A stretch of 5,910 nt of DNA, taken from NCBI GenBank assembly GCA_022709995.1, contig JAKLHU010000152.1, positions 1-5,910 of the forward strand, written 5' to 3'. Both the position numbers and the translations under genes were made by a program. The stretch is from Verrucomicrobiota bacterium. Lineage in GTDB: Bacteria; Verrucomicrobiota; Lentisphaeria; Oligosphaerales; Oligosphaeraceae. Below are positions 1 through 5,910 of this stretch, one piece after another; the stretch's first letter is position 1; every line of letters starts with the position of its first letter. The notes under the pieces were generated by a model. That model made no database searches, had not been told where the DNA came from, and worked only from the letters and a program-made list of their open reading frames with translations.

Positions 1-1
1 C

Positions 2-1228
2 GGCAACAACGTCTTCCGCCGGCATGAGACGTTCGCCTCCGGCCGCCCCTGGACCGCCAACGCCGGCGCCACCAAGATCCTCAAAGACGACATCACCGGC
101 AGCGAATGCCTGGAAATCACTTTTGACGCCAACCGCGACCGCCGGTTCCTGGTTTCGGCCGCGGTGGCCTACCGGATCGACCCGGAGGAAATGCCGTTCC
201 TGCGCTTCCGCTACCGCCTTGCCAAAGGCAGCCAAGTCAACCTGCTCGCCAGCATCGACCGCGGCTGGCACTCCATCACCATGACCGGCCCGGAAGGCGA
301 AAGCACGATCGGCGCCATCGCGGACGTCCAGGCCGACGACCAATGGCACTGGGCCATGCTGGAGCTGGCGCCGCTGCTGGCCAAAGTCAAGAGCGAAAGC
401 AAGGAAAACCCCGTCTTCCGCAGCCTGGCTTTCGGCCTGACGTCCGTCCCCCCGAAAGCCGTCTGCCAGCTCCGCCTGGATGACTTCTCCCTGATCGGCT
501 CCTATGGCCCGCTGCCGTTCTTCGCCTTCACCGGCGCCGACGCCACCGGTATCGCCGCCTACGAGGCCAAGTTCAGCCGTCGGCCGGACGATGTCCCCGC
601 CAGCGACATGACGCCGGCCGGCCAGACCCAAAACGACATCTGGCTGAGCGCGGCCGACGCCGAGGGCCTCTGGTTCGTGCATGTCCGCGCCCGGGACGGC
701 GCCGGCAACCGCGGCGAAATCGTGCATGCGCCGTATTACTGCCGCGCACCCGCCACGCCGGCCGCGGCGGGCGATGGCCTGGAGCGCCCCACCGCCGAAC
801 ACCCCTGGCTGCTGCTTTCCGCCGAGGGCCGCAAGCGCACCCCGCACCCGCGGCAGCTCCTGCATAAAGTCAAAGCCGGCGCCAACCAGCTCCTCGCCAT
901 TCAAATCAGCCCTGGGCAACAGCCGGATTCCGACCTCGTCCGCCCACTCGCCAAAACCGACGCCGCGGTGACCAAAATCACCGTCGATGTGATGATCCAG
1001 GAAGACATGCCCATCCGCATCCGCGCCCTCTGCCGAATGAAAGACAATGACCAGAACGCCTTTTCCGAAACGGTGAAAATCGCCGACACCGGCGTCTGGA
1101 AGCGCAACCTGACCTTGACCTTCCCAAAACCCGTCACCCCAGGCGCCGACGACATGCTCGGCTTCCGAATCGAAACCATCAGCCGGAAAGCCGCCACCGT
1201 CCTGTTCGACAATGTCCGGGTGGAGTAG
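2..1228 (+). CDS. C-terminal part of a multidomain beta-sandwich (jelly-roll plus Ig/FnIII-like) protein, 5' truncated
   Basis: The reading frame is open from the first full codon at position 2 to TAG at 1226-1228, giving 408 residues with no start in view. A GTG at 164 could serve as a start, but the residues before it continue the same domain, so the gene very probably begins upstream. Residues 1-166 are beta-rich and end in LRLDDFSLIG, the kind of last strand seen in carbohydrate-binding-module-like jelly rolls. Residues about 170-245 look like an Ig/FnIII-type module (DATGIAAYEAKF, then WFVHVRARDGAGNRG). Residues about 265-408 appear to be a second jelly roll ending in TVLFDNVRVE at the stop. 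No catalytic motif is visible. Such module strings are typical of large secreted or surface proteins that bind glycans, but the signal peptide and any enzymatic domain would lie outside the window. The exact family is not recognised. The domain reading is inferred from strand pattern and closing motifs, not from a profile search. Confidence 0.8.
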   Translation, partial: GNNVFRRHETFASGRPWTANAGATKILKDDITGSECLEITFDANRDRRFLVSAAVAYRIDPEEMPFLRFRYRLAKGSQVNLLASIDRGWHSITMTGPEGESTIGAIADVQADDQWHWAMLELAPLLAKVKSESKENPVFRSLAFGLTSVPPKAVCQLRLDDFSLIGSYGPLPFFAFTGADATGIAAYEAKFSRRPDDVPASDMTPAGQTQNDIWLSAADAEGLWFVHVRARDGAGNRGEIVHAPYYCRAPATPAAAGDGLERPTAEHPWLLLSAEGRKRTPHPRQLLHKVKAGANQLLAIQISPGQQPDSDLVRPLAKTDAAVTKITVDVMIQEDMPIRIRALCRMKDNDQNAFSETVKIADTGVWKRNLTLTFPKPVTPGADDMLGFRIETISRKAATVLFDNVRVE

Positions 1229-1355
1229 TGGACAGTGGATAGTGGACACCGTCCACTAATGTCCACTTGCGTCCACTGATGTCCACAGTCCACTGATGTC
1301 CACTTGCGTCCACTGATGTCCATTGTCCACCGTCCACTAATGTCCACTGTCCACT
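1227..1355. repeat. Heptamer tandem array (GTCCACT), three inverted then twelve direct copies
   Basis: The whole gap between the first gene and the permease is made of one heptamer. Three copies in the inverted sense (AGTGGAC at 1227, AGTGGAT at 1234, AGTGGAC at 1241) are followed, after ACC, by twelve direct copies starting at 1251, 1261, 1271, 1281, 1288, 1298, 1308, 1318, 1325, 1332, 1342 and 1349. Six direct copies carry a three-base insert (AAT, TGC or GAT), so units are 7 or 10 bases. A higher-order unit of 37 bases (10+10+10+7) occurs twice, at 1251-1287 and 1288-1324, differing at three positions. The first inverted copy uses the last two bases of the stop codon TAG, and the last direct copy ends four bases before the permease ATG. 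No gene is credible here: open frames through the array translate into low-complexity repeats. Confidence 0.93.
1241..1257. repeat. Inverted repeat at the switch point of the heptamer array
   Basis: AGTGGAC (1241-1247) and GTCCACT (1251-1257) are perfect reverse complements separated by ACC, so the transcript could form a 7-bp hairpin with a 3-base loop immediately after the first gene. The outer ends of the array are also complementary: 1227-1239 pairs with 1343-1355 over 13 bases without mismatch. No T-run follows the hairpin, so it does not look like a standard intrinsic terminator, though it may affect mRNA stability or readthrough. Confidence 0.7.
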
Positions 1356-1359
1356 TTCC

Positions 1360-2667
1360 ATGATCATCAACGGCCCCCTATCCGAATCACGCCTGCGCCG
1401 GTCGCAGCGTTTCTATGCATTGTTCAACGTCTTCAACGGCTTTTCGTACATGTGCCTGGGGGAAACGGTCATCATCCTCCTGGCGGTCAAGCTCAATTGT
1501 CCGGATTACGTCATCTCCACCCTGGGGTCGCTGCTGTACTTCAGCTTTATTCTGCTGCCGGCCGGCAAGTTCCTGGCGGCGCGGATCGGGGCGGCGTCCA
1601 GCCAGGCGGTGTTCTGGGCTCTGCGCAACACGTCGGCCCTGGTCGTCGCCAGCTCCGCCATCTGGCACCACTACGGCAACGCTTCCGGCGCCGTCGCCAC
1701 GCTTTTGAGCGGCGCCTTTTTGTTTTACGGCTGCCGGGCGGCCGGCGCGGTCATGATCCAGCCCCTGCTGGGGAACATCTCGACGGAAAGCAACCGGTCG
1801 TCGTTCCTGGCGACCACGGCGGCGCTGTTCTATGCCGCCAGCTTCATCGCCCTGCTCGGCATCAGCTTTATCCTCCGCTTCAGCGAAAAACTCTCCATCC
1901 TCACCGGCGTCATCGTCACCGGGTCGCTGTTCGGCTACGCGTCCTCGTACCTGCTGAAGTGCATCGACGAAAGCTCGTCGCTGCGCGAGTCGGCGCGCCA
2001 GCCCTTGTGGCCAAGCTGGCGGAAAGCCGTCCACAACCAGACCTTGATGCGTCAGATCTACGCCTGCCTGACCATCAACTTGGCGGTCATCCTGACCTTC
2101 CCGATGTCCATGCTCACGGTCAAGCGCGGCTATGGCATTTCCGACCGCGACGCGCTGTTCTTTTCGCTGGCGCAGCTGGCCGGATCCATCCTGTTGTCGC
2201 AGTTTGTCGCCCGCATCGCCAAATTCTATGGTCCCCGCAAGGTTCTGATGGGGTCCTATCTGGCACTGGTGCTGGTGGCGGCCGCCTGGGTCGTCGGCCC
2301 GGCCGCCGCCTCGAGCATGTTTCTGGCGCCGTTGTTTTTTGTCCTTGGCGGCGCCTTTGTCTCGCAAAGCAACGCCGCCACCCACTACTTTTTGCAGAGC
2401 ACGCCGGTTGAGCAGCAGGTCAACGCCTCGATTCTGGTTTCCGTCTGTTCCGGCGGCATTGGCGGCCTGGTCGGGCTGGTCGTCTCCGGTGGCCTGCTGC
2501 AACTGGCCGCCCGATTATGCGGGCCGCAGCCGGACATTTGCCGCTACCGGCTTTACTTTGCGCTGGCAGCCATTATCTTGATACCGGGTTTCTGGCTGGT
2601 CAAGAACCTCATTCCGCTGCCCACGGACAAAAGGCGGGCGCGGATCACCTGGCATGACTTTTTCTGA
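1360..2667 (+). CDS. MFS-type 12-helix membrane transporter
   Basis: A 435-residue integral membrane protein. Hydrophobic segments can be placed at about residues 20-43, 50-72, 82-104, 108-130, 147-171, 178-199, 231-253, 263-285, 293-312, 318-337, 354-384 and 397-417. That is twelve helices in two halves joined by a polar loop (200-230), the usual major facilitator layout and length. Two loops resemble worn copies of the MFS A motif: GKFLAARIGAASSQ after helix 2 and ARIAKFYGPRKVLM after helix 8. The basic N-terminus (RLRRSQR) fits a cytoplasmic start. ATG at 1360 is the only plausible start, since the frame upstream runs only into the repeat array and a stop at 1294. No Shine-Dalgarno sequence precedes it because repeat DNA occupies that position. 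The stop is 18 bases before rfbF, so co-transcription with the sugar genes is likely. The substrate is unknown. A glycan or sugar exporter is conceivable from the neighbours, but it does not look like a canonical Wzx flippase. Confidence 0.85.
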   Translation: MIINGPLSESRLRRSQRFYALFNVFNGFSYMCLGETVIILLAVKLNCPDYVISTLGSLLYFSFILLPAGKFLAARIGAASSQAVFWALRNTSALVVASSAIWHHYGNASGAVATLLSGAFLFYGCRAAGAVMIQPLLGNISTESNRSSFLATTAALFYAASFIALLGISFILRFSEKLSILTGVIVTGSLFGYASSYLLKCIDESSSLRESARQPLWPSWRKAVHNQTLMRQIYACLTINLAVILTFPMSMLTVKRGYGISDRDALFFSLAQLAGSILLSQFVARIAKFYGPRKVLMGSYLALVLVAAAWVVGPAAASSMFLAPLFFVLGGAFVSQSNAATHYFLQSTPVEQQVNASILVSVCSGGIGGLVGLVVSGGLLQLAARLCGPQPDICRYRLYFALAAIILIPGFWLVKNLIPLPTDKRRARITWHDFF

Positions 2668-2672
2668 CGGTC

Positions 2673-2677
2673 AAAGG
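2673..2677 (+). promoter_or_regulatory. Ribosome binding site of rfbF
   Basis: AAAGG lies 8 bases before the ATG at 2686 and supports that start over the internal ATG codons at 2713 and 2725, which have no such sequence at a proper distance. Confidence 0.5.
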
Positions 2678-2685
2678 TAAACGCC

Positions 2686-3504
2686 ATGCATGACACCCCT
2701 TCCATTTCTCCGATGCCGCCAGCCATGATTCTCTGCGGCGGCAAAGGCACGCGCCTGCGTGACATCACCGAGTTGCTGCCCAAGCCGATGGTTCCCATCG
2801 GCGACTATCCCATCGTCTGGCACGTCATGCACACCTTTGCCGCCTTTGGCGTCAACCGGTTCATCCTCTGCCTCGGCTACAAGGAAGAGGCGTTCATCGA
2901 CTATTTCCTCAATTTCCGCTCCCGGGTTTCCGATTTCACCATCACCTTGGGGGACGACCCCAAGATCACGTACCACACGTCCTGCCGGGAAGCCGGCTGG
3001 GAAATCACCCTGGCGCATACGGGCGTCGACACCACAACCGGCGGCCGCGTCCTCAAGGCCAGCGCGCACCTGGCGCCGACTGACACGTGCTTCTTCCTCA
3101 CCTACGGCGACGGCGTCGCCGACCTTGACATCAGCCGACTGTATGCGCTGCACCGACGATTTGGCAAGCTGATCACGGTTTCCGCCGTGCATCCCGAAGG
3201 CCGCTTCGGCAACCTCGAGATGGACGGCGACGACGTCGTGGCCTTCATCGAGAAGGCGGACCGGATCGAGGGCTACATCAACGGCGGCTACATGGTGGTT
3301 GAGCGCGAAGCAATCAGCCGCTATCTGGAAGGCCAGCCCGACCAGTTCTTCGAGCAATACGCCATGCGCCAAGCCGCCATCGACCGCCAGATGAAAGTGT
3401 ACCGCCACGAATCGTTCTGGCAATGCATGGACAATCCCCGCGAATACCAGATGCTGAACCAGCTTTGGAACAAGGGCAAGGCGCCGTGGACAACGCACTG
3501 GTGA
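2686..3504 (+). CDS. rfbF: Glucose-1-phosphate cytidylyltransferase
   Basis: Makes CDP-glucose and pyrophosphate from CTP and alpha-D-glucose-1-phosphate, the entry step to CDP-deoxysugars in the cytoplasm (also called ddhA). The 272-residue protein carries the nucleotidyltransferase signature ILCGGKGTRLRD (residues 15-26), the Lys of LPKPMVPIGDYP (31-42), and then the stretches that mark the cytidylyltransferase branch: TGGRVLK (118-124), TYGDGVADLDI (139-149), HPEGRFGNLEM (169-179), INGGYMV (198-204), FWQCMDNPRE (244-253) and the terminal GKAPW (264-268). The usual length is about 257 residues. The extra 13 N-terminal residues come from using the ATG with the better ribosome binding site; starting at Met14 (2725) would give 259 residues and cannot be excluded. 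It follows the permease by 18 bases and precedes rfbG, in the order known from O-antigen clusters with CDP-dideoxyhexoses. Confidence 0.93.
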   Translation: MHDTPSISPMPPAMILCGGKGTRLRDITELLPKPMVPIGDYPIVWHVMHTFAAFGVNRFILCLGYKEEAFIDYFLNFRSRVSDFTITLGDDPKITYHTSCREAGWEITLAHTGVDTTTGGRVLKASAHLAPTDTCFFLTYGDGVADLDISRLYALHRRFGKLITVSAVHPEGRFGNLEMDGDDVVAFIEKADRIEGYINGGYMVVEREAISRYLEGQPDQFFEQYAMRQAAIDRQMKVYRHESFWQCMDNPREYQMLNQLWNKGKAPWTTHW

Positions 3505-3612
3505 AGAGCCCGGCCGAAGCATTTTTGCCGGGTCGAAGATTTCTGGCCCGTCGGCGGCCGGCCATGACTGTCCGCCGCCCGCTTTTCCTCTTCAGCCGCA
3601 TGGTCTAAAAGC
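3505..3612 (+). other. Intergenic spacer rfbF-rfbG with two possible stem-loops
   Basis: This 108-base spacer shows no credible gene. CCCGGC (3509-3514) can pair with GCCGGG (3527-3532) around a T-rich 12-base loop. CGGCGG (3552-3557) can pair with CCGCCG (3572-3577), with TTTT five bases later (3583-3586). The second could act as a weak attenuator or terminator, but the stem is only 6 bp, the loop is 14 bases and the T-run is short. In DNA this GC-rich such stems arise easily by chance. No clear ribosome binding site is seen before the rfbG start at 3613. Confidence 0.25.
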
Positions 3613-4710
3613 ATGTTCAACGACATTTACCGTCATCGCCGCGTCCTGGTGACCGGCCACACCGGCTTCAAAGGCTCCTGGCTGCTGGCCTGGCTGCATC
3701 GCCTGCAGGCCGACGTCCTCGGCGTCGGCCTGCCGCTGCCGGCTGGCCAGCCGAGCCATCTTGATCTGCTGGCCCTGCCCGGGTCCAAGTCGGCGGTCGT
3801 CGACATCCGCGACCTGGCCGCCCTGCGCAGCGTCTTCCGGGCCTTCAACCCGGAAATCGTGTTCCACCTGGCGGCCCAGCCGCTGGTTCGGCTTTCGTAC
3901 CAGATTCCGGTCGAGACGCTGGCCACCAACGCCATGGGCACGGCCCATGTCCTGGAAGCGTGCCGCGAGGCGACGGCGCTGCGCGCCATCGTCGCCGTCA
4001 CCTCGGACAAATGCTACGAGAACAGCGAGCGGGAGGAACCCTACAACGAGCAAGACCGCGTCGGCGGCTATGACCCGTACAGCGTTTCCAAAGGCTGCGC
4101 CGAACTGATCATCAGCGCGTACCGGCGGTCCTTTTTCCATCCCGAGGCCCTGGGCCGGAGTCATCACGTCCTGCTCGCCAGCGCCCGGGCCGGCAACGTC
4201 GTCGGCGGCGGCGACTGGGCCGTTGACCGGCTGGTCCCGGACCTGGTGCGGGCCGCGGCCGCCGGGCAGCCCGCCGTCATCCGCAACCCGAACGCCGTCC
4301 GCCCCTGGCAGCACGTGCTGGAACCCCTGGCCGGATACCTCGTCCTCGGGCAAAAATTGCACGAGCGCCAGGCCGCCTGCGCCGCGGCCTGGAATTTCGG
4401 CCCTGACGCCGACGGCATGGTCGCGGTGCAGACCGCCGCCGAACACCTGGCCCGGCACTGGCCGGCCATCCGGCTGACCACGACGACGCCGACCAACGCT
4501 CCGCACGAGGCCGGCATCCTCCGCCTGGACTGCACCAAGGCGAAACATGACCTGCAGTGGCGGCCAATCTGGAACACCGACCAGACCTTCCGCCATACCG
4601 CCGGCTGGTATCGCGACTTCTACGCCGAAGGCAAGGTCGACACCTTCGCCGATCTGGACGAATACATCCGCGCCGCCGAAAGCTTGAACCTGCCCTGGGC
4701 GGAAAAATGA
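3613..4710 (+). CDS. rfbG: CDP-glucose 4,6-dehydratase
   Basis: An NAD-dependent short-chain dehydrogenase/reductase (extended SDR) that turns CDP-D-glucose into CDP-4-keto-6-deoxy-D-glucose (also called ddhB). The 365 residues are close to the usual length of about 360. The Rossmann glycine motif is VTGHTGFKGSW (13-23), whose HTGFKGSW form is characteristic of CDP-glucose dehydratases. It is followed by VVDIRD (62-67), FHLAAQPLVRLSYQ (84-97), the active-site strand TSDKCYEN (130-137), where Asp-Lys replaces the Asp-Glu usual in dTDP-glucose dehydratases, and GGYDPYSVSKGCAE (151-164) with the catalytic Tyr156 and Lys160. The sugar-nucleotide half contains ARAGNVVGGGDW (191-202), RPWQHVLEP (230-238) and WNFGP (260-264). 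The distance from start to glycine motif fits the family. It lies between rfbF and rfbH, whose reactions come directly before and after. All key residues are present. Confidence 0.95.
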   Translation: MFNDIYRHRRVLVTGHTGFKGSWLLAWLHRLQADVLGVGLPLPAGQPSHLDLLALPGSKSAVVDIRDLAALRSVFRAFNPEIVFHLAAQPLVRLSYQIPVETLATNAMGTAHVLEACREATALRAIVAVTSDKCYENSEREEPYNEQDRVGGYDPYSVSKGCAELIISAYRRSFFHPEALGRSHHVLLASARAGNVVGGGDWAVDRLVPDLVRAAAAGQPAVIRNPNAVRPWQHVLEPLAGYLVLGQKLHERQAACAAAWNFGPDADGMVAVQTAAEHLARHWPAIRLTTTTPTNAPHEAGILRLDCTKAKHDLQWRPIWNTDQTFRHTAGWYRDFYAEGKVDTFADLDEYIRAAESLNLPWAEK

Positions 4711-4715
4711 TGTAT

Positions 4716-4745
4716 TTGGCGCCGGGGACGGCAGAGACATATATA
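4716..4745 (+). promoter_or_regulatory. Possible sigma70-like promoter in the rfbG-rfbH gap
   Basis: TTGGCG (4716-4721) and TATATA (4740-4745) are 18 bases apart, each matching four of six consensus positions. The alternating AT tract at 4739-4747 stands out in an otherwise GC-rich stretch. It could give rfbH its own transcription start, but the match is weak and the 70-base gap is also compatible with readthrough from rfbG. Confidence 0.22.
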
Positions 4746-4755
4746 TAGGATGAAA

Positions 4756-4779
4756 GGCGACGAGGGGACGAGGCGACGA
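4756..4779 (+). repeat. Octamer tandem repeat, three copies, before rfbH
   Basis: GGCGACGA (4756-4763), GGGGACGA (4764-4771) and GGCGACGA (4772-4779) are three adjacent octamers with one substitution in the middle copy. They end one base before the rfbH ATG. The GAGG formed at the last junction (4770-4773) lies 7 bases from the ATG and is the best ribosome binding site for rfbH, so the repeat itself probably supplies the translation signal. Confidence 0.75.
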
Positions 4780-4780
4780 T

Positions 4781-5910
4781 ATGTCAAAGGAAACATTGCG
4801 GGCGGAGATCATCGCCAAAGTCCGTGAGTACTACCGCCTGGTGCATCAGCCGGAGCAGGAAGCGCCGTTTGTGCCGGGCCGCAGCCGCGTCAACTACGCC
4901 GGCCGCGTCTATGACGACGAGGAAATGGCATTCTTGACGGAAGCAGTGCTGGAGTTCTGGCTCACGCACGGCCGCTATGCGCGCCAGTTCGAACACGATC
5001 TCGGCGAATGGCTGGGAACGCGCTTTGTCTTGTCCGTCAACTCCGGTTCCTCCGCCAATCTGCTGGCCTTCATGACCTTGACGTCGCCGCTTCTCAAGGA
5101 GCGCCGGATTGAACGCGGCGACGAGGTCATCACGGTCGCCGCCGGCTTTCCCACCACGGTCGCGCCCATCGTCCAATATGGCGCAGTGCCCGTGTTCGTC
5201 GACATCGAGCCGGCGACGGCGAACATTGACGCGGCGCAGCTGGAAGCCGCCTGGTCGCCGCGGACCAAGGCCGTGATGCTGGCACACACGCTCGGGAATC
5301 CTTTCGACCTCGATGCCGTCACCGCCTTCTGCCGACGTCATGGCCTGTGGCTGATCGAGGACAACTGCGACGCGCTCGGCTCACGGTTTGACGGCCGGTT
5401 CACGGGCGTCTGGGGCGACCTGGGCACGTCCAGCTTCTATCCACCCCACCACCTCACCATGGGCGAAGGCGGCGCCGTCTACACGGATGACCCGCTCCTG
5501 CACAAGATCGCCCTTTCCCTGCGGGATTGGGGTCGTGACTGCTGGTGCCATTCCGGCGCCGACAACACCTGTGGCTGCCGGTTCAGCGGCCAGTTCGGGA
5601 CGCTGCCGTTCGGCTACGACCATAAATACGTCTACAGCCATTTCGGCTACAACCTCAAGCCCACCGACCTGCAAGCCGCCGTCGGCTGCGCCCAGCTGGC
5701 CAAGTTGCCGCATTTCGGCGACTGCCGGCGACACAACTTCCGGCGCCTGTTCGAGCGCCTGTCCGAAGCACCGTTCCTGCACCTCCCGGCCTGGCATCCC
5801 AAAAGCGACCCGTCCTGGTTCGGCTTTTTGCTCAGGGTCCACGCCGATGCGCCTTTTTCCCGCAATGACCTGACCGGCCATTTGGAGGAGCGCGGCATCC
5901 AGACGCGCAA
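4781..5910 (+). CDS. rfbH: CDP-4-keto-6-deoxy-D-glucose-3-dehydrase (E1), 3' truncated
   Basis: A PMP- and [2Fe-2S]-dependent C-3 dehydratase of the DegT/DnrJ/EryC1 fold that acts on CDP-4-keto-6-deoxyglucose and works with a reductase (E3/ddhD) to remove the 3-hydroxyl. The frame runs from ATG 4781 to the window end without a stop: 376 residues of about 437 expected. NSGSSANLLA (87-96) and IEDNCDALGS (192-201) are cofactor-binding stretches. At SSFYPPHHLTMGEGGAV the position of the PLP-binding Lys is His223, as in E1 enzymes. Cys196, Cys254, Cys256 and Cys264 follow the spacing C-X57-C-X1-C-X7-C known for the E1 cluster. DCWC, DNTC and GYDHKYVYSHFGYNLKPTD are typical of RfbH. An additional Cys266 is present. 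GAGG at 4770-4773 in the upstream repeat fits as ribosome binding site. The missing tail and the partner reductase should lie just downstream. ColD (GDP-perosamine based) also has the His but lacks this cluster motif. Confidence 0.95.
   Translation, partial: MSKETLRAEIIAKVREYYRLVHQPEQEAPFVPGRSRVNYAGRVYDDEEMAFLTEAVLEFWLTHGRYARQFEHDLGEWLGTRFVLSVNSGSSANLLAFMTLTSPLLKERRIERGDEVITVAAGFPTTVAPIVQYGAVPVFVDIEPATANIDAAQLEAAWSPRTKAVMLAHTLGNPFDLDAVTAFCRRHGLWLIEDNCDALGSRFDGRFTGVWGDLGTSSFYPPHHLTMGEGGAVYTDDPLLHKIALSLRDWGRDCWCHSGADNTCGCRFSGQFGTLPFGYDHKYVYSHFGYNLKPTDLQAAVGCAQLAKLPHFGDCRRHNFRRLFERLSEAPFLHLPAWHPKSDPSWFGFLLRVHADAPFSRNDLTGHLEERGIQTR

Noticed and set aside
901..1347. Minus-strand frame of 148 codons reading through the heptamer array
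   Set aside because: Its N-terminal half is only translated repeat (WT, SVD, DISGR patterns) and the rest is antisense to the well-supported beta-sandwich gene.
1251..1355. Possible CRISPR array
   Set aside because: Units are 7 or 10 bases with at most 3-base inserts; there are no 25-40 base repeats separated by unique spacers and no cas genes.
1387..2502. Long minus-strand open frame (371 codons) opposite the permease
   Set aside because: Composition is rich in Q, D, G and R, with no domain-like pattern; it mirrors the codon bias of the membrane protein on the other strand, which has clear helices.
3552..3586. Intrinsic terminator between rfbF and rfbG
   Set aside because: Stem of 6 bp, 14-base loop and only four T residues after a gap; too weak to call a terminator, and it would split a pathway operon.
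4707..4748. Short frame overlapping the rfbG stop (ATGATG, 13 codons), as a leader peptide
   Set aside because: Too short to judge, with no regulatory residue run and no attenuator structure after it; most likely chance.
3592..4818. Long minus-strand open frame (408 codons) opposite rfbG
   Set aside because: Antisense shadow of a strongly conserved CDP-glucose dehydratase; G/V/A-rich with no recognisable motif.
4750..4828. Alternative small frame starting at ATG 4750 across the octamer repeat
   Set aside because: It overlaps the rfbH start in another frame, encodes only about 25 residues of repeat-derived sequence, and rfbH is clearly the real gene.

Overview
The window is GC-rich (roughly 60% or more by eye) bacterial DNA. 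All five supported genes lie on the + strand: two at the edges are partial and three are complete. No rRNA, tRNA, CRISPR array, transposase or integrase was seen. The mix of a multidomain beta-sandwich surface-type protein, an unusual MFS-type permease, CDP-sugar genes and short tandem repeats between genes would suit a Gram-negative-type organism of the PVC superphylum (Lentisphaerae, Kiritimatiellae or a relative). That placement is an inference, and no marker gene here proves it.

Layout. Positions 2-1228 hold the C-terminal 408 residues of a large protein that looks like two jelly-roll modules separated by an Ig/FnIII-like module. Positions 1227-1355 hold an array of the heptamer GTCCACT: three copies inverted and twelve direct. 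It starts on the stop codon of the first gene and ends four bases before the next start codon. Positions 1360-2667 encode a 12-helix MFS-type permease. After 18 bases comes a run of three genes for a CDP-activated deoxysugar: glucose-1-phosphate cytidylyltransferase (rfbF/ddhA type, 2686-3504), CDP-glucose 4,6-dehydratase (rfbG/ddhB type, 3613-4710), and the start of the iron-sulfur/PMP C-3 dehydratase rfbH/ddhC (E1 type, 4781 to beyond the window end). A second, smaller tandem repeat, an octamer in three copies (4756-4779), sits directly before the rfbH start.

How the genes work together. RfbF makes CDP-glucose from glucose-1-phosphate and CTP. RfbG converts it to CDP-4-keto-6-deoxyglucose. 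RfbH removes the C-3 hydroxyl, on the route to CDP-3,6-dideoxyhexoses (abequose, paratose, tyvelose, ascarylose) or the branched yersiniose type. The reductase (ddhD/E3) and the enzyme that decides the final sugar would be expected past position 5910. RfbH is the most informative gene: it carries His in place of the usual PLP-binding Lys and the full C-X57-C-X1-C-X7-C cluster motif, which separates it from ordinary sugar aminotransferases. The permease is close enough to rfbF to be co-transcribed, but its substrate cannot be read from the sequence.

The enzymes themselves are known families. The least explained structure is the pair of short tandem-repeat arrays with different unit lengths (7 and 8 bases), each placed against a start codon.
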